The notes below the pieces were generated by a model, which saw only the letters and a list, made by a program, of their open reading frames with translations, was not told where the DNA came from and did no database searches. A DNA stretch of 64,000 nucleotides from an uncultured Candidatus Saccharibacteria bacterium (GTDB lineage Bacteria > Patescibacteriota > Saccharimonadia > Saccharimonadales > Saccharimonadaceae), in the NCBI GenBank assembly GCA_948851665.1, contig CAQOWG010000002.1:1-64000 (forward strand). Reading direction: 5' to 3'. Below are positions 8,420-15,883 of the stretch, piece after piece. The position numbers and the translations under genes were made by a program. Every line of letters starts with the position of its first letter. Position 1 is the stretch's first letter.

Positions 8420-10495
8420 CTAGCGTGATTTAGTGGTCTTTTGGGTGGGTTTTTTGGTCCTTGTAGCCCTTGTCGATTTTGCGGTTTTTGTAGATTTCGC
8501 GGTTTTTGCTATGGCCATCGTGGTTGTTTTTTTGGCAGTTTTAATGGATTTCGATGTAGGTTTAGTGTTGGAGATAGTCTTTGTTGTGGTGCTTTTGGAA
8601 ACTGCTGCGTCGAGATGGGCGAACTTGCGTAGCGAGAAACAACTCGCAAATGAGCCAGCAAAGATTAGTAAGACTATCATGACGAAACCTTGCGAGAGAA
8701 TGATGTCGGCGAAATTACCAGTAATGACGGCTGTGGCGTCGCTGATTATACCGGTATTAGGCACGAAGGTGACTGCACCGAGAGGTGGTAGATAAATCAG
8801 GTCGTCGCCGAGTATATCATCAGGAGGGATAATTGGTATTTCTGGGTTGGTGGGCTCAGATGGGTTTGTCGGTTCGGACGGATCGGGACCAACCGGATCA
8901 ACTGGATCAGTAGGGCCGATCGGAGGAGTTACGGGTGGCTTCTCGGAGGTTTCGTAGTGAACCGTGCTGTCGTCGTGAGTGATGCCGGCGAGACCGCCAA
9001 GGGAGGTATAATAGCTGATGACGCTAGACATTTGGCCGTCCAGCTCGGAGCTTTCGCCAAAATAGCGGAAATAGAGAGTGTCGCCTTTAGTACCGTAGGG
9101 AGAAAGGCGGAGTGGGGTAGTGAGCTTAAAGCCGTCCATAGTGCTACTGGGAGTGGAGATTTCGACTGGTTGCCAGGAATCTTTATCGGTGGGGTCAGTG
9201 CTATAGAAGAGGGTTTTGGCAGATAGGGGTAAAAAGCCGGAACTTTGTGCGCCTGAAGCGGTAGATTCGGAGATGAAAGCGGCAATACGTTCGATGTCCA
9301 ACGGATGATCAAGGTCGCGATTAGTGATACTAGAGTTAAATTCAATAAGATTGCTATTTGTATCACCAATGCGCCCAGCTACTTGTGCGTCAAGGTTGCT
9401 ATCGGCGGAGATTGGCCAGTCCATATGGCTGATAGTAATCTTTGTGTTAGAGCCATCAGTGCTACGTTCTGCATAGAAGAAATCAAGATTGACGACATCG
9501 CCAGGAGTGAGGTCAAAGTCAAGATTATGCTTGGTAACTTCCTTGAAGTTGTCACGGATTTTAGTGTTGTAATTGGTGATACAGTCTTGGCTGGCATAAA
9601 CGGAATCATGAATGCGCATACATTCAACCCAATCACCGTTGCGGATACTGAGGTCGTTGACTTTTTCAGTAAACGTATCGACGGTACCGTCTGTGTTGAT
9701 ACGGAACCAGCCTGAGATAGGGCCATGTAGACCGCCGATATCGAGAACGAGCTGATTGTTGAGAAATACCCAAACGTCATCATCGCCAGAGAACTGGAAG
9801 AGTTCGTCGCCAGTAGCCTTGATCTTAATCGAGAAACTGAGGTGGGCGGTGAAGTTAAAATTATGAAGATCACCACGCCAATCGCGGAGTTTTACATCGG
9901 AAGCATCAAGGCCGGGAACATCATCAATAGGATAGATGTCTGAGCCGCCATAAACATAGGTATCATCAGCAGTGCGGCGAAAAGTAACTGTGCGTCCGTC
10001 AACGCGCTTAGAGAGGCCGGGGACTTCATGAAACCAGCGATAAAAGTTGTCAGTTGGTTGAACTGGGTCGTGACCGATAACATTATTGGAAAGTGCATCG
10101 TGGTGAGCAGCCCAGGCGGATTCGGTGTCGGTAAAAGAGGGAACTGGCAATCTGTCGGATCCAAGGCGTGGTTTAACCATGCCGGGAAGTACGCCGTGAG
10201 TGCGATAGGAGTCGCATTTGGTCCATTCGAATTGGCGATTGGCGAAGTTGCAATCATCGGCTTTTTGGTCCCAGTAGGTAATTGGCAGAGTGATAGTCTC
10301 TGGGTCATTGAGGGAAGCAGCCTGCCAGACAGCAGGGATGCCATCTTCGTTAGCAATGGGTTCAAGCGTCATGGCACGAACTACTGATGAAACTGCGATA
10401 GCGGTGAGGATTAGGAAAGAAACGCAAGCACTGACACGCGTGATGGTGAAAATATGATGTTTGATGAACTTTTGCTTAGCTTTTTTTGATAACAT
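8420..10495 (-). CDS. Fibro-slime domain surface protein with VPNTG sorting-like motif
   Basis: The 691-residue protein has an N-terminal signal/anchor helix (about 14-40), a fibro-slime/PA14-like domain (about 90-380) with the diagnostic stretch FQFSGDDDVWVFLNNQLVLD, a linker rich in Pro (PVTPPIGPTDPVDPVGP), then VPNTG (578-582), a membrane helix (about 598-620) and a 70-residue Lys/Thr/Ala-rich tail predicted to be cytoplasmic. Fibro-slime domains bind carbohydrate in slime-mould and Fibrobacter surface proteins. VPNTG followed by helix and basic tail resembles a sortase signal, and two sortases are encoded in the window. A promoter TTGACC-17 nt-TATTAT and an AAGGT ribosome binding site precede the start. 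It is likely an adhesin. Confidence 0.85.
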   Translation of the reverse strand: MLSKKAKQKFIKHHIFTITRVSACVSFLILTAIAVSSVVRAMTLEPIANEDGIPAVWQAASLNDPETITLPITYWDQKADDCNFANRQFEWTKCDSYRTHGVLPGMVKPRLGSDRLPVPSFTDTESAWAAHHDALSNNVIGHDPVQPTDNFYRWFHEVPGLSKRVDGRTVTFRRTADDTYVYGGSDIYPIDDVPGLDASDVKLRDWRGDLHNFNFTAHLSFSIKIKATGDELFQFSGDDDVWVFLNNQLVLDIGGLHGPISGWFRINTDGTVDTFTEKVNDLSIRNGDWVECMRIHDSVYASQDCITNYNTKIRDNFKEVTKHNLDFDLTPGDVVNLDFFYAERSTDGSNTKITISHMDWPISADSNLDAQVAGRIGDTNSNLIEFNSSITNRDLDHPLDIERIAAFISESTASGAQSSGFLPLSAKTLFYSTDPTDKDSWQPVEISTPSSTMDGFKLTTPLRLSPYGTKGDTLYFRYFGESSELDGQMSSVISYYTSLGGLAGITHDDSTVHYETSEKPPVTPPIGPTDPVDPVGPDPSEPTNPSEPTNPEIPIIPPDDILGDDLIYLPPLGAVTFVPNTGIISDATAVITGNFADIILSQGFVMIVLLIFAGSFASCFSLRKFAHLDAAVSKSTTTKTISNTKPTSKSIKTAKKTTTMAIAKTAKSTKTAKSTRATRTKKPTQKTTKSR

Positions 10496-11211
10496 GGATG
10501 ATGGACCTTATATAAAATAACCTTAAGTATATAATATATCTTGAAATAGGTGCGGTCAAGTCTATTCTAGTTCGGGTTTTGTTCGGGTGGGAACTAGGGG
10601 ATGATAGCGTACTTGAATGAAATACGCATGAAAAACTCCTCAGAGCGGCTTTATTGAGGTTAAAAAATGCAAAAAAATAGAGGGAAATAGCAAAAAAATA
10701 AAAAAATGCAAAAAAATGGTAAAAAAGACGCCCAACAGGGGTCGCCGGTGGCTAACAGGGGTGGATTAGGTTTTGACCCACTCTAACTGATTTAGTGTCG
10801 CAAAATATGTATTGTGCGACACTAGGTATTTCGAGAAAAGACGGGTGTTTATACCTCTTTTGTTTATGGTTTTGAGCTGGTCTACCCCTGTTATAGCCAA
10901 ACCTTCGTGTTTTTGTGGCCTCTTTGCTGAATTTTGTGGTCGTAGTTCCCACCTAGTTTCAAAGTGTCATGTGGTGGCGGTTTTAATTTATCACGGCTTA
11001 TAATGATTATAAATAGCCGTAAAAGACATAAACGGCATGTTGTAGGAATGCCCGTGTGGGCACCCAGGAGGCTCTAGGACGCAAGGAAAGTTTGAGGGGT
11101 GGTATGAGTAGGGTTTGGCTAAAATAATCCTAGAAAGAAAAAACGACAATTCCACCCCTATTAACAGGGGTGGGGAAGGACAGAACAAGGGGGAATGATA
11201 GTATTCCTTGA
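10496..11211. other. 716-bp intergenic region with AACAGGGGT repeats and A-rich tract
   Basis: No gene is seen. It holds the promoter of the fibro-slime gene, an A-rich tract (about 10660-10727) in which GCAAAAAAAT recurs, and four copies of AACAGGGGT in both orientations (10734, 10754, 10884 as complement, 11163). The last forms a hairpin (CCACCCCTattAACAGGGGTGG, about 11152-11173) that is followed on the minus strand by a T-run and may terminate the VirD4-like gene. TATAAT at about 11000 on the plus strand is followed by small hairpins such as TGCCCgtgtGGGCA, so a short RNA is possible but unproven. Confidence 0.5.
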
Positions 11212-13932
11212 TTAGTTGTTCCCTGGTTGGTTATCTTCGGGTTGATTGTTCCCTGATTGAGTGGTTTTCTCTTGAACCATAGCCTTTAGATCCTTGAGAC
11301 CAGGGCGATTTTCTTTGTTCTCGGCCGCGTTAGGCGAAAGTTTTAGCTTCTTGAAGTCTTGTTGCGGAGTGGGTTGGAATGGCTTTTTGGCAGGACGTGG
11401 CTCGGGGCGAGATTTAGGAACAAAGGTAAAATTAGGCTTCTCGTTATTCCCTGCTTCCCCGTCAGCAGGCTGCCTCCCACTGTCACTGAGCTCTTTTTTA
11501 TACTTTTCGGATTGTTCAATAGTAGTACGGATTTCTTCTTCGATAACAGCACGGGGGCGAGCGTAGCCTTGGCGTGAGGCCTCGACAATGCGGTCAAAAT
11601 TGTCTTGTGGACTGGTTGGAAGGCTGAGGGTGGTAGCTGAGAAGGCTGGTACCTTTTCGCCGTTAATGATCATTGAAATAACGAAGTTACGGTTATTCAT
11701 TTGGAGTAAATCTTGGGCCTCGAAGGTTGGCTCGAATTGTTTAGAAAGAATAGGTGCATCGTCGGCAGAAACGCGGAAAGAAATGGTAGTACCAACGTTG
11801 CCGAAGACAGCGTCGCGGACTGAATCAGTCATCTGAGAGATGTATTGGTTGGCGACGGTGAGGTTGAGACCGTATTTACGAGCTTCGGAAAGGATTACGG
11901 CAAAGGAGTCGGTAGCAAAGTTTTGAAATTCATCAACGTAGAGATAGAAAGGACGACGATCGGCTACATCGGGAATGTCGGAGCGGCTCATGGCGGCGAG
12001 CTGGACTTTGGTGACGATAAAGGCACCAAGAATACCAGCATTATCTTCACCAATAAGACCTTTGGATAGATTTACGACGAGGATCTTCCCTTCGTCCATA
12101 ATTTTGCGAATATCAAAGCTTGATTTAGGTTGGCCGATGATATTGCGAATAATTGGGTTGGCGGTGAAAGCACCGACCTTGTTGAGGACTGGGGCGATGG
12201 ATTCGTTGACTTGTTTTTCGTTCCATTGGCCGAATTCATGCTTCCAGAACTGCAGGACGGTGACATCTCGACAGTAATCAAGAGTCTCCTTGCGGAAATC
12301 TTTGTCGGTGAGCATACGCGAAATATCAAGTAGAGTGGCTTCGGGGCGATCAAGTAAAGCCAGCAGGGTATAGCGCAAAATATGCTCAAGGCGCGGACCC
12401 CAAGAATCACCAAACATACGTTTCAGTACACCGATTACTTCGGAGGAGACATTAGGCTTGCGGGCGGGGTCGGAGAGTTCGAGCGGGTTAAAGGCGACTG
12501 GGTACTCGGTGTCAGCTGGGTTGAAATAAACTACGTCGTTGATGCGGCTTTCGGGAACGAAACGCAGGTTATTGGTAGCGAAGTCGCCGTGTGGGTCGAC
12601 AATACAATAGCCTTGATTGTAGAAGACATCGGAAAGAGCAAAGAGCTCAAGCATACCGGACTTACCAGCACCAGTCTGTCCGATAATATAAACGTGGCGA
12701 GAGCGGTCGCGACGATACATGCCGAATTGGTGGTTGATGCCCCGGAAATTGGTAAGACCGAAGGCGGAAATATTTTCATCATGGGCAGGTTCGCCATTTA
12801 CGAGTGGGAGTTGAGCGGGTGGTTCAGCAGTCTTAGAAGTAGCCCAGACGATGTTTGGGGTTTCCACTGAGGTATGTGGTAGGTGATAGACGGAAGCAAG
12901 CTCGGAGATATTAAGGATGAAGCCATGGTCAGTAAAGCGGCGCATGCGGTAATTATCAAGTGATTCATCTTTGAAACTACCATCGGTTAGACGAAAGCCG
13001 TTTAGATTAGTGGAATTATACTGTTTGAAAGTACCAACGAGAGCTTGCATATTGAGTTTAGCATTGATTTGGTCTTGGCCAAGATAAGAGAGGCGGATTT
13101 TGACTTCATAACCAAGTTTAGTGGCTTTTTCTTCGGCTTTGGCGATTTGGGTTTTTGCGCGTTCGGATAATTCGACCTTAGGTGCGTCGCTGCCTGACCC
13201 GCCAGCTGGCGGCCTAAAGAAGGCAAATAGCGCTTCTGCGACCCAAGTCCAGTCTATGCCAGAGGTAGATGAACCCCCAAAAAGGCGTTTGCCGGACTTA
13301 ACTTTGCGAATCCAACGATCGGTTTTCTTGTGCCAGCTATCAGGTATTGGACGGGTGAGAATTTGAATCCATAATTCTTCGGAGTTATCGGGATTGAGTT
13401 TTGCGAGCGTTCCAGTAATACCGGCGAGGGGGTCAACTTCGAAGTTGTCGAAAGTCTTGATTGGTAGTGCTTCGTTCTCGGTCAAAGTGAGCTCAGCGGT
13501 GTATTTAACAGGATATTTGTCGCGCGTATCGACATAGTCGTTGTCCATGCGGTAGATCTGTACGGTGGGGTATTGGGCGTAGATTTGCCCCTCGACGAAA
13601 CTCTGGAGAATCTTAGGTACCCAAACATAAAAACGAATTTGTCCACCAGTTGAGACGATTTCGAGACTTAGATGCTCCTGGACGCCACCAGAATTCTTGA
13701 GTTCTTCCCTGTCGCGTAAGATACCATGAAGACTGGCGAAAAGTTGTTCGGCTGCGAGCTCCTTTTTGTCATTGGCGCGAGGGATTTCGAGCATCAATAG
13801 CACCGAGTCGACATTGAGCACTTTCAGGCGATTAAGATGTCGGTAGTTGCGGAGAGTCAAAAAGCCGAGAATACCCACAACTGGGATCCAGAAATATGGT
13901 TGGATGATAAAGTGAATAATCTGCGCTAGCAT
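11212..13932 (-). CDS. VirD4/TraG-type DNA-transfer ATPase, CPR type
   Basis: The 906-residue protein starts with a hydrophobic helix (about 8-28), continues with a long cytoplasmic region and has a P-loop ATPase domain with Walker A GQTGAGKS (418-425), IVDPHGDF, and Walker B YLYVDEFQNF (about 655). This is the coupling-protein/HerA-FtsK-like fold of type IV secretion. The C-terminus is disordered (repeats of NNQPEDNQPGNN). No relaxase or VirB4 is seen nearby, so it may act in DNA or protein transport at the cell envelope instead of classical conjugation. A short palindrome at about 13188-13232 encodes a PPAGGSGSD insert. It is downstream of the sigma/HARE-HTH gene. Confidence 0.85.
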   Translation of the reverse strand: MLAQIIHFIIQPYFWIPVVGILGFLTLRNYRHLNRLKVLNVDSVLLMLEIPRANDKKELAAEQLFASLHGILRDREELKNSGGVQEHLSLEIVSTGGQIRFYVWVPKILQSFVEGQIYAQYPTVQIYRMDNDYVDTRDKYPVKYTAELTLTENEALPIKTFDNFEVDPLAGITGTLAKLNPDNSEELWIQILTRPIPDSWHKKTDRWIRKVKSGKRLFGGSSTSGIDWTWVAEALFAFFRPPAGGSGSDAPKVELSERAKTQIAKAEEKATKLGYEVKIRLSYLGQDQINAKLNMQALVGTFKQYNSTNLNGFRLTDGSFKDESLDNYRMRRFTDHGFILNISELASVYHLPHTSVETPNIVWATSKTAEPPAQLPLVNGEPAHDENISAFGLTNFRGINHQFGMYRRDRSRHVYIIGQTGAGKSGMLELFALSDVFYNQGYCIVDPHGDFATNNLRFVPESRINDVVYFNPADTEYPVAFNPLELSDPARKPNVSSEVIGVLKRMFGDSWGPRLEHILRYTLLALLDRPEATLLDISRMLTDKDFRKETLDYCRDVTVLQFWKHEFGQWNEKQVNESIAPVLNKVGAFTANPIIRNIIGQPKSSFDIRKIMDEGKILVVNLSKGLIGEDNAGILGAFIVTKVQLAAMSRSDIPDVADRRPFYLYVDEFQNFATDSFAVILSEARKYGLNLTVANQYISQMTDSVRDAVFGNVGTTISFRVSADDAPILSKQFEPTFEAQDLLQMNNRNFVISMIINGEKVPAFSATTLSLPTSPQDNFDRIVEASRQGYARPRAVIEEEIRTTIEQSEKYKKELSDSGRQPADGEAGNNEKPNFTFVPKSRPEPRPAKKPFQPTPQQDFKKLKLSPNAAENKENRPGLKDLKAMVQEKTTQSGNNQPEDNQPGNN
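13188..13232 (-). repeat. Possible short palindromic insert in the VirD4-like gene
   Basis: A perfect 14-bp palindrome CCGCCAGCTGGCGG is flanked by weaker pairs (CGCTGCCT with AGGC...AGCG). It encodes PPAGGSGSD in a linker. It may belong to the same class as the inserts in tgt, dus and der but is much shorter. Confidence 0.4.
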
Positions 13933-13998
13933 ATGTGTACTCGGTTAATTATGTTAGTGTTAGTTTTTGTGTATAATTTTCTTGACTTCGTGTCAATA

Positions 13999-15036
13999 TT
14001 ATTTTTTTACGGCAATTTGGTAAGTATCTTTGCCAATTTTATCGAATAGTTCTTTGTTTTGAAGGTTTAGCAGAACGGTGGTTTCCTTGACTTTACGGGC
14101 ATGAAGGACGCGTTTGACGATTTCGTCGCGATGCATTGGCGCGCCTTCTTTCTTGAGGATGTCCTTGATGATATCGGCGACGGTTCCCTTGCTATAACCC
14201 CAAGAGTCGAGTGCATAAATACCGCGACCGATTAGGACAAAACGAGGATCTTTGATTAGTTCATTGTGGATGGCTTGAGTGGTAACATCTTTACGGCGGA
14301 AGTTGGAAGCCGAGATGGCTTTGGCGATTTCCGAGAAATGCATTGGCTCGTGTTTAGCTTCAAGTACGACGAAAATTTTGTCGCGAATATTCCGAGGATT
14401 GACGGTTGGCCATTTGGCAAGACCCCAGAGTCCATTTAGCGTCGAAAGTTGCTTAGAGATAGACGCAATGGCGCGGATATTGTCAGGATGCTCATAATCG
14501 AGCTCGCTGTCAAGTTGATCGAGAGTCATTGGTTCGCCGTGTTTTTTGATAACACTAACAACTTCGTCGACGCGTTTTTCGATTTCCTGTTCATCACCAT
14601 AAGAAGCGATACCAACACCAGAGTAGTAGTTATCATTTTCACCGATTTCGGTGAGGTTTTTAGAGATAGCACTGAGGAAAACTAAGGCCGCACGTTCAGT
14701 AGCGGAGCTTTCGTGACCATAAATACGTTCAGCGAGATCTGGAGTGCGGGCAACGCGACCCATCTCGGTAAGGTTACGGATGATTAGCTTTTCGGCGGCG
14801 GCAAGGCCAGAAATCTTGCCTTCGTCGGCACCAATACGCAGGCGCACTAAAATCGCTTTCTCTAGCTGACGAACACGTTCACGTGTGATGTTGAGTAGAT
14901 CGCCGATCTGCTCCAGGGTTTCTCTTTGACCGGTAAGGCCAAATCGACGAGAAATAATCTCGCGTTCGCGCTCCTGTTCAATAATATTGAGGCTGCCCTG
15001 AATGGCGTTTTCGATAGTACTGGCGTTCTGGTTCAT
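13999..15036 (-). CDS. Sigma-70 region 4 / HARE-HTH DNA-binding protein
   Basis: Residues about 15-75 form a sigma-70 region 4 helix-turn-helix (the EREIISRRFGL segment, TLEQIGDLLNITRERVRQLE), followed by two or more HARE-HTH (RpoE-delta-like) winged-helix units (about 140-345; HFSEIAKAIS, HRDEIVKRVL). There is no sigma region 2, so it cannot be a complete sigma factor. Proteins of this layout occur in CPR and may recruit or modulate RNA polymerase. I choose the ATG at 15036 (345 aa) because AAGGGA lies 7 nt upstream; a 15066 start would fall in the leader. The promoter TTGACA-17 nt-TATCAT is at about 15092-15120. Confidence 0.8.
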   Translation of the reverse strand: MNQNASTIENAIQGSLNIIEQEREREIISRRFGLTGQRETLEQIGDLLNITRERVRQLEKAILVRLRIGADEGKISGLAAAEKLIIRNLTEMGRVARTPDLAERIYGHESSATERAALVFLSAISKNLTEIGENDNYYSGVGIASYGDEQEIEKRVDEVVSVIKKHGEPMTLDQLDSELDYEHPDNIRAIASISKQLSTLNGLWGLAKWPTVNPRNIRDKIFVVLEAKHEPMHFSEIAKAISASNFRRKDVTTQAIHNELIKDPRFVLIGRGIYALDSWGYSKGTVADIIKDILKKEGAPMHRDEIVKRVLHARKVKETTVLLNLQNKELFDKIGKDTYQIAVKK

Positions 15037-15066
15037 CAGTTTCCCTTCGTTTCCCCACCCGAACAT

Positions 15067-15329
15067 AAAAATTGATATTAGATTTGTTATAATGATAGCA
15101 TAATTTCATGTTGCTGTCAACGACTTTTTCGATTTCGTCAACGTTCTATGTCTTATTATAGCACTTTTTGGTGGAAAGTTAGCCGTTTTTTGCGAAATTT
15201 TACATTTTGGCAAGTTTTCAGGACGCAAGTAGGATTTCTAGGCAAAATAAGCGTAAACGATTGACGGAAGTAAGCGGTTATTCTTTGGCTAATCATTTTG
15301 ATAGTAGAGATTGGTCCATATGCCATGTG
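15067..15329. other. Intergenic region between cassette gene and sigma-like gene
   Basis: The left end holds the minus-strand promoter of the sigma/HARE-HTH gene (TGTCAA complement of TTGACA near 15115, TATCAT near 15093). The rest is A/T-rich with no convincing gene or RNA. Confidence 0.5.
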
Positions 15330-15358
15330 AAAAGCCCCCAATCCGAAGATTGAGGGCT
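15330..15358 (-). terminator. Terminator of the 108-aa cassette gene
   Basis: On the minus strand AGCCCTCAATC-ttcg-GATTGGGGGCT is followed by TTTT, a classic UUCG-capped intrinsic terminator. Confidence 0.85.
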
Positions 15359-15404
15359 ATAGAAGTTATGTTAGCGGAACAGACCGCTGTCAGATGCTCT
15401 TAGA

Positions 15405-15731
15405 TTATTTAGTTGTGTGAGCGGGAGAGTTATTGTCGCCGTCATAGCCTGATTCGGATGAGGACAATATGTCTCGATATGCTTCGCTGTTAACGATACC
15501 AAGCTTTGTGTTGATTATACGGGCTTTACTTCTCGCGGAGTCTTCTGTTCTTGACTCTTGAGCAATTAAGGTTCCCAGTATTTGCAGTTCCAATTTTGCC
15601 CCATTGAGAAAGAGCGCCGGATCGTAGACGCGATTGACCTTCAGTGCGGCAATGTAGCCGTCCATAAAAGCTTCTTTCTTCTCCTCGCTGGTCGTTTGTG
15701 GTACAAAATAATCTACATAACTTTTACTCAT
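15405..15731 (-). CDS. Small cassette protein of unknown function (108 aa)
   Basis: I do not recognise the family. The protein is soluble, mostly helical, with an acidic Ser/Asp-rich tail (SSSESGYDGDNNSP). It is a stand-alone unit: strong promoter (15849-15877), a 100-nt leader with a stable hairpin (CACTATAG...CTATAGTG enclosing ATTTACTC...GAGTAAAT), an AGGAGG ribosome binding site 8 nt before the ATG, and its own UUCG terminator. The same layout recurs for about ten genes in the window, nearly all of unknown function. Confidence 0.7.
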   Translation of the reverse strand: MSKSYVDYFVPQTTSEEKKEAFMDGYIAALKVNRVYDPALFLNGAKLELQILGTLIAQESRTEDSARSKARIINTKLGIVNSEAYRDILSSSESGYDGDNNSPAHTTK

Positions 15732-15848
15732 TTTAGTGATCCTCCTTCACTATAGTCTCATTTACTCCGAGTAATAGAGTAAATGGTTTCTATAGTGAAA
15801 AAGTGTCAAAAAAGTTAAGCTACAATAGCAATATTAGCTATTACTATC

Positions 15849-15877
15849 ATTGTAGCACATATAGTGAAAAATGTCAA
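15849..15877 (-). promoter_or_regulatory. Strong cassette promoter (15405 gene)
   Basis: TTGACA, a 17-nt spacer ending TGTGC, then TACAAT; a near-consensus extended -10 promoter. Confidence 0.85.
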
Positions 15878-15883
15878 TAGTCT

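Noticed and set aside
11060..11100. Cyclic-di-GMP riboswitch
   Set aside because: GGACGCAAGG resembles the GACGCAAAGC of that class, but the AACC partner and the paired arms are missing, and the same 9-mer occurs by chance elsewhere.
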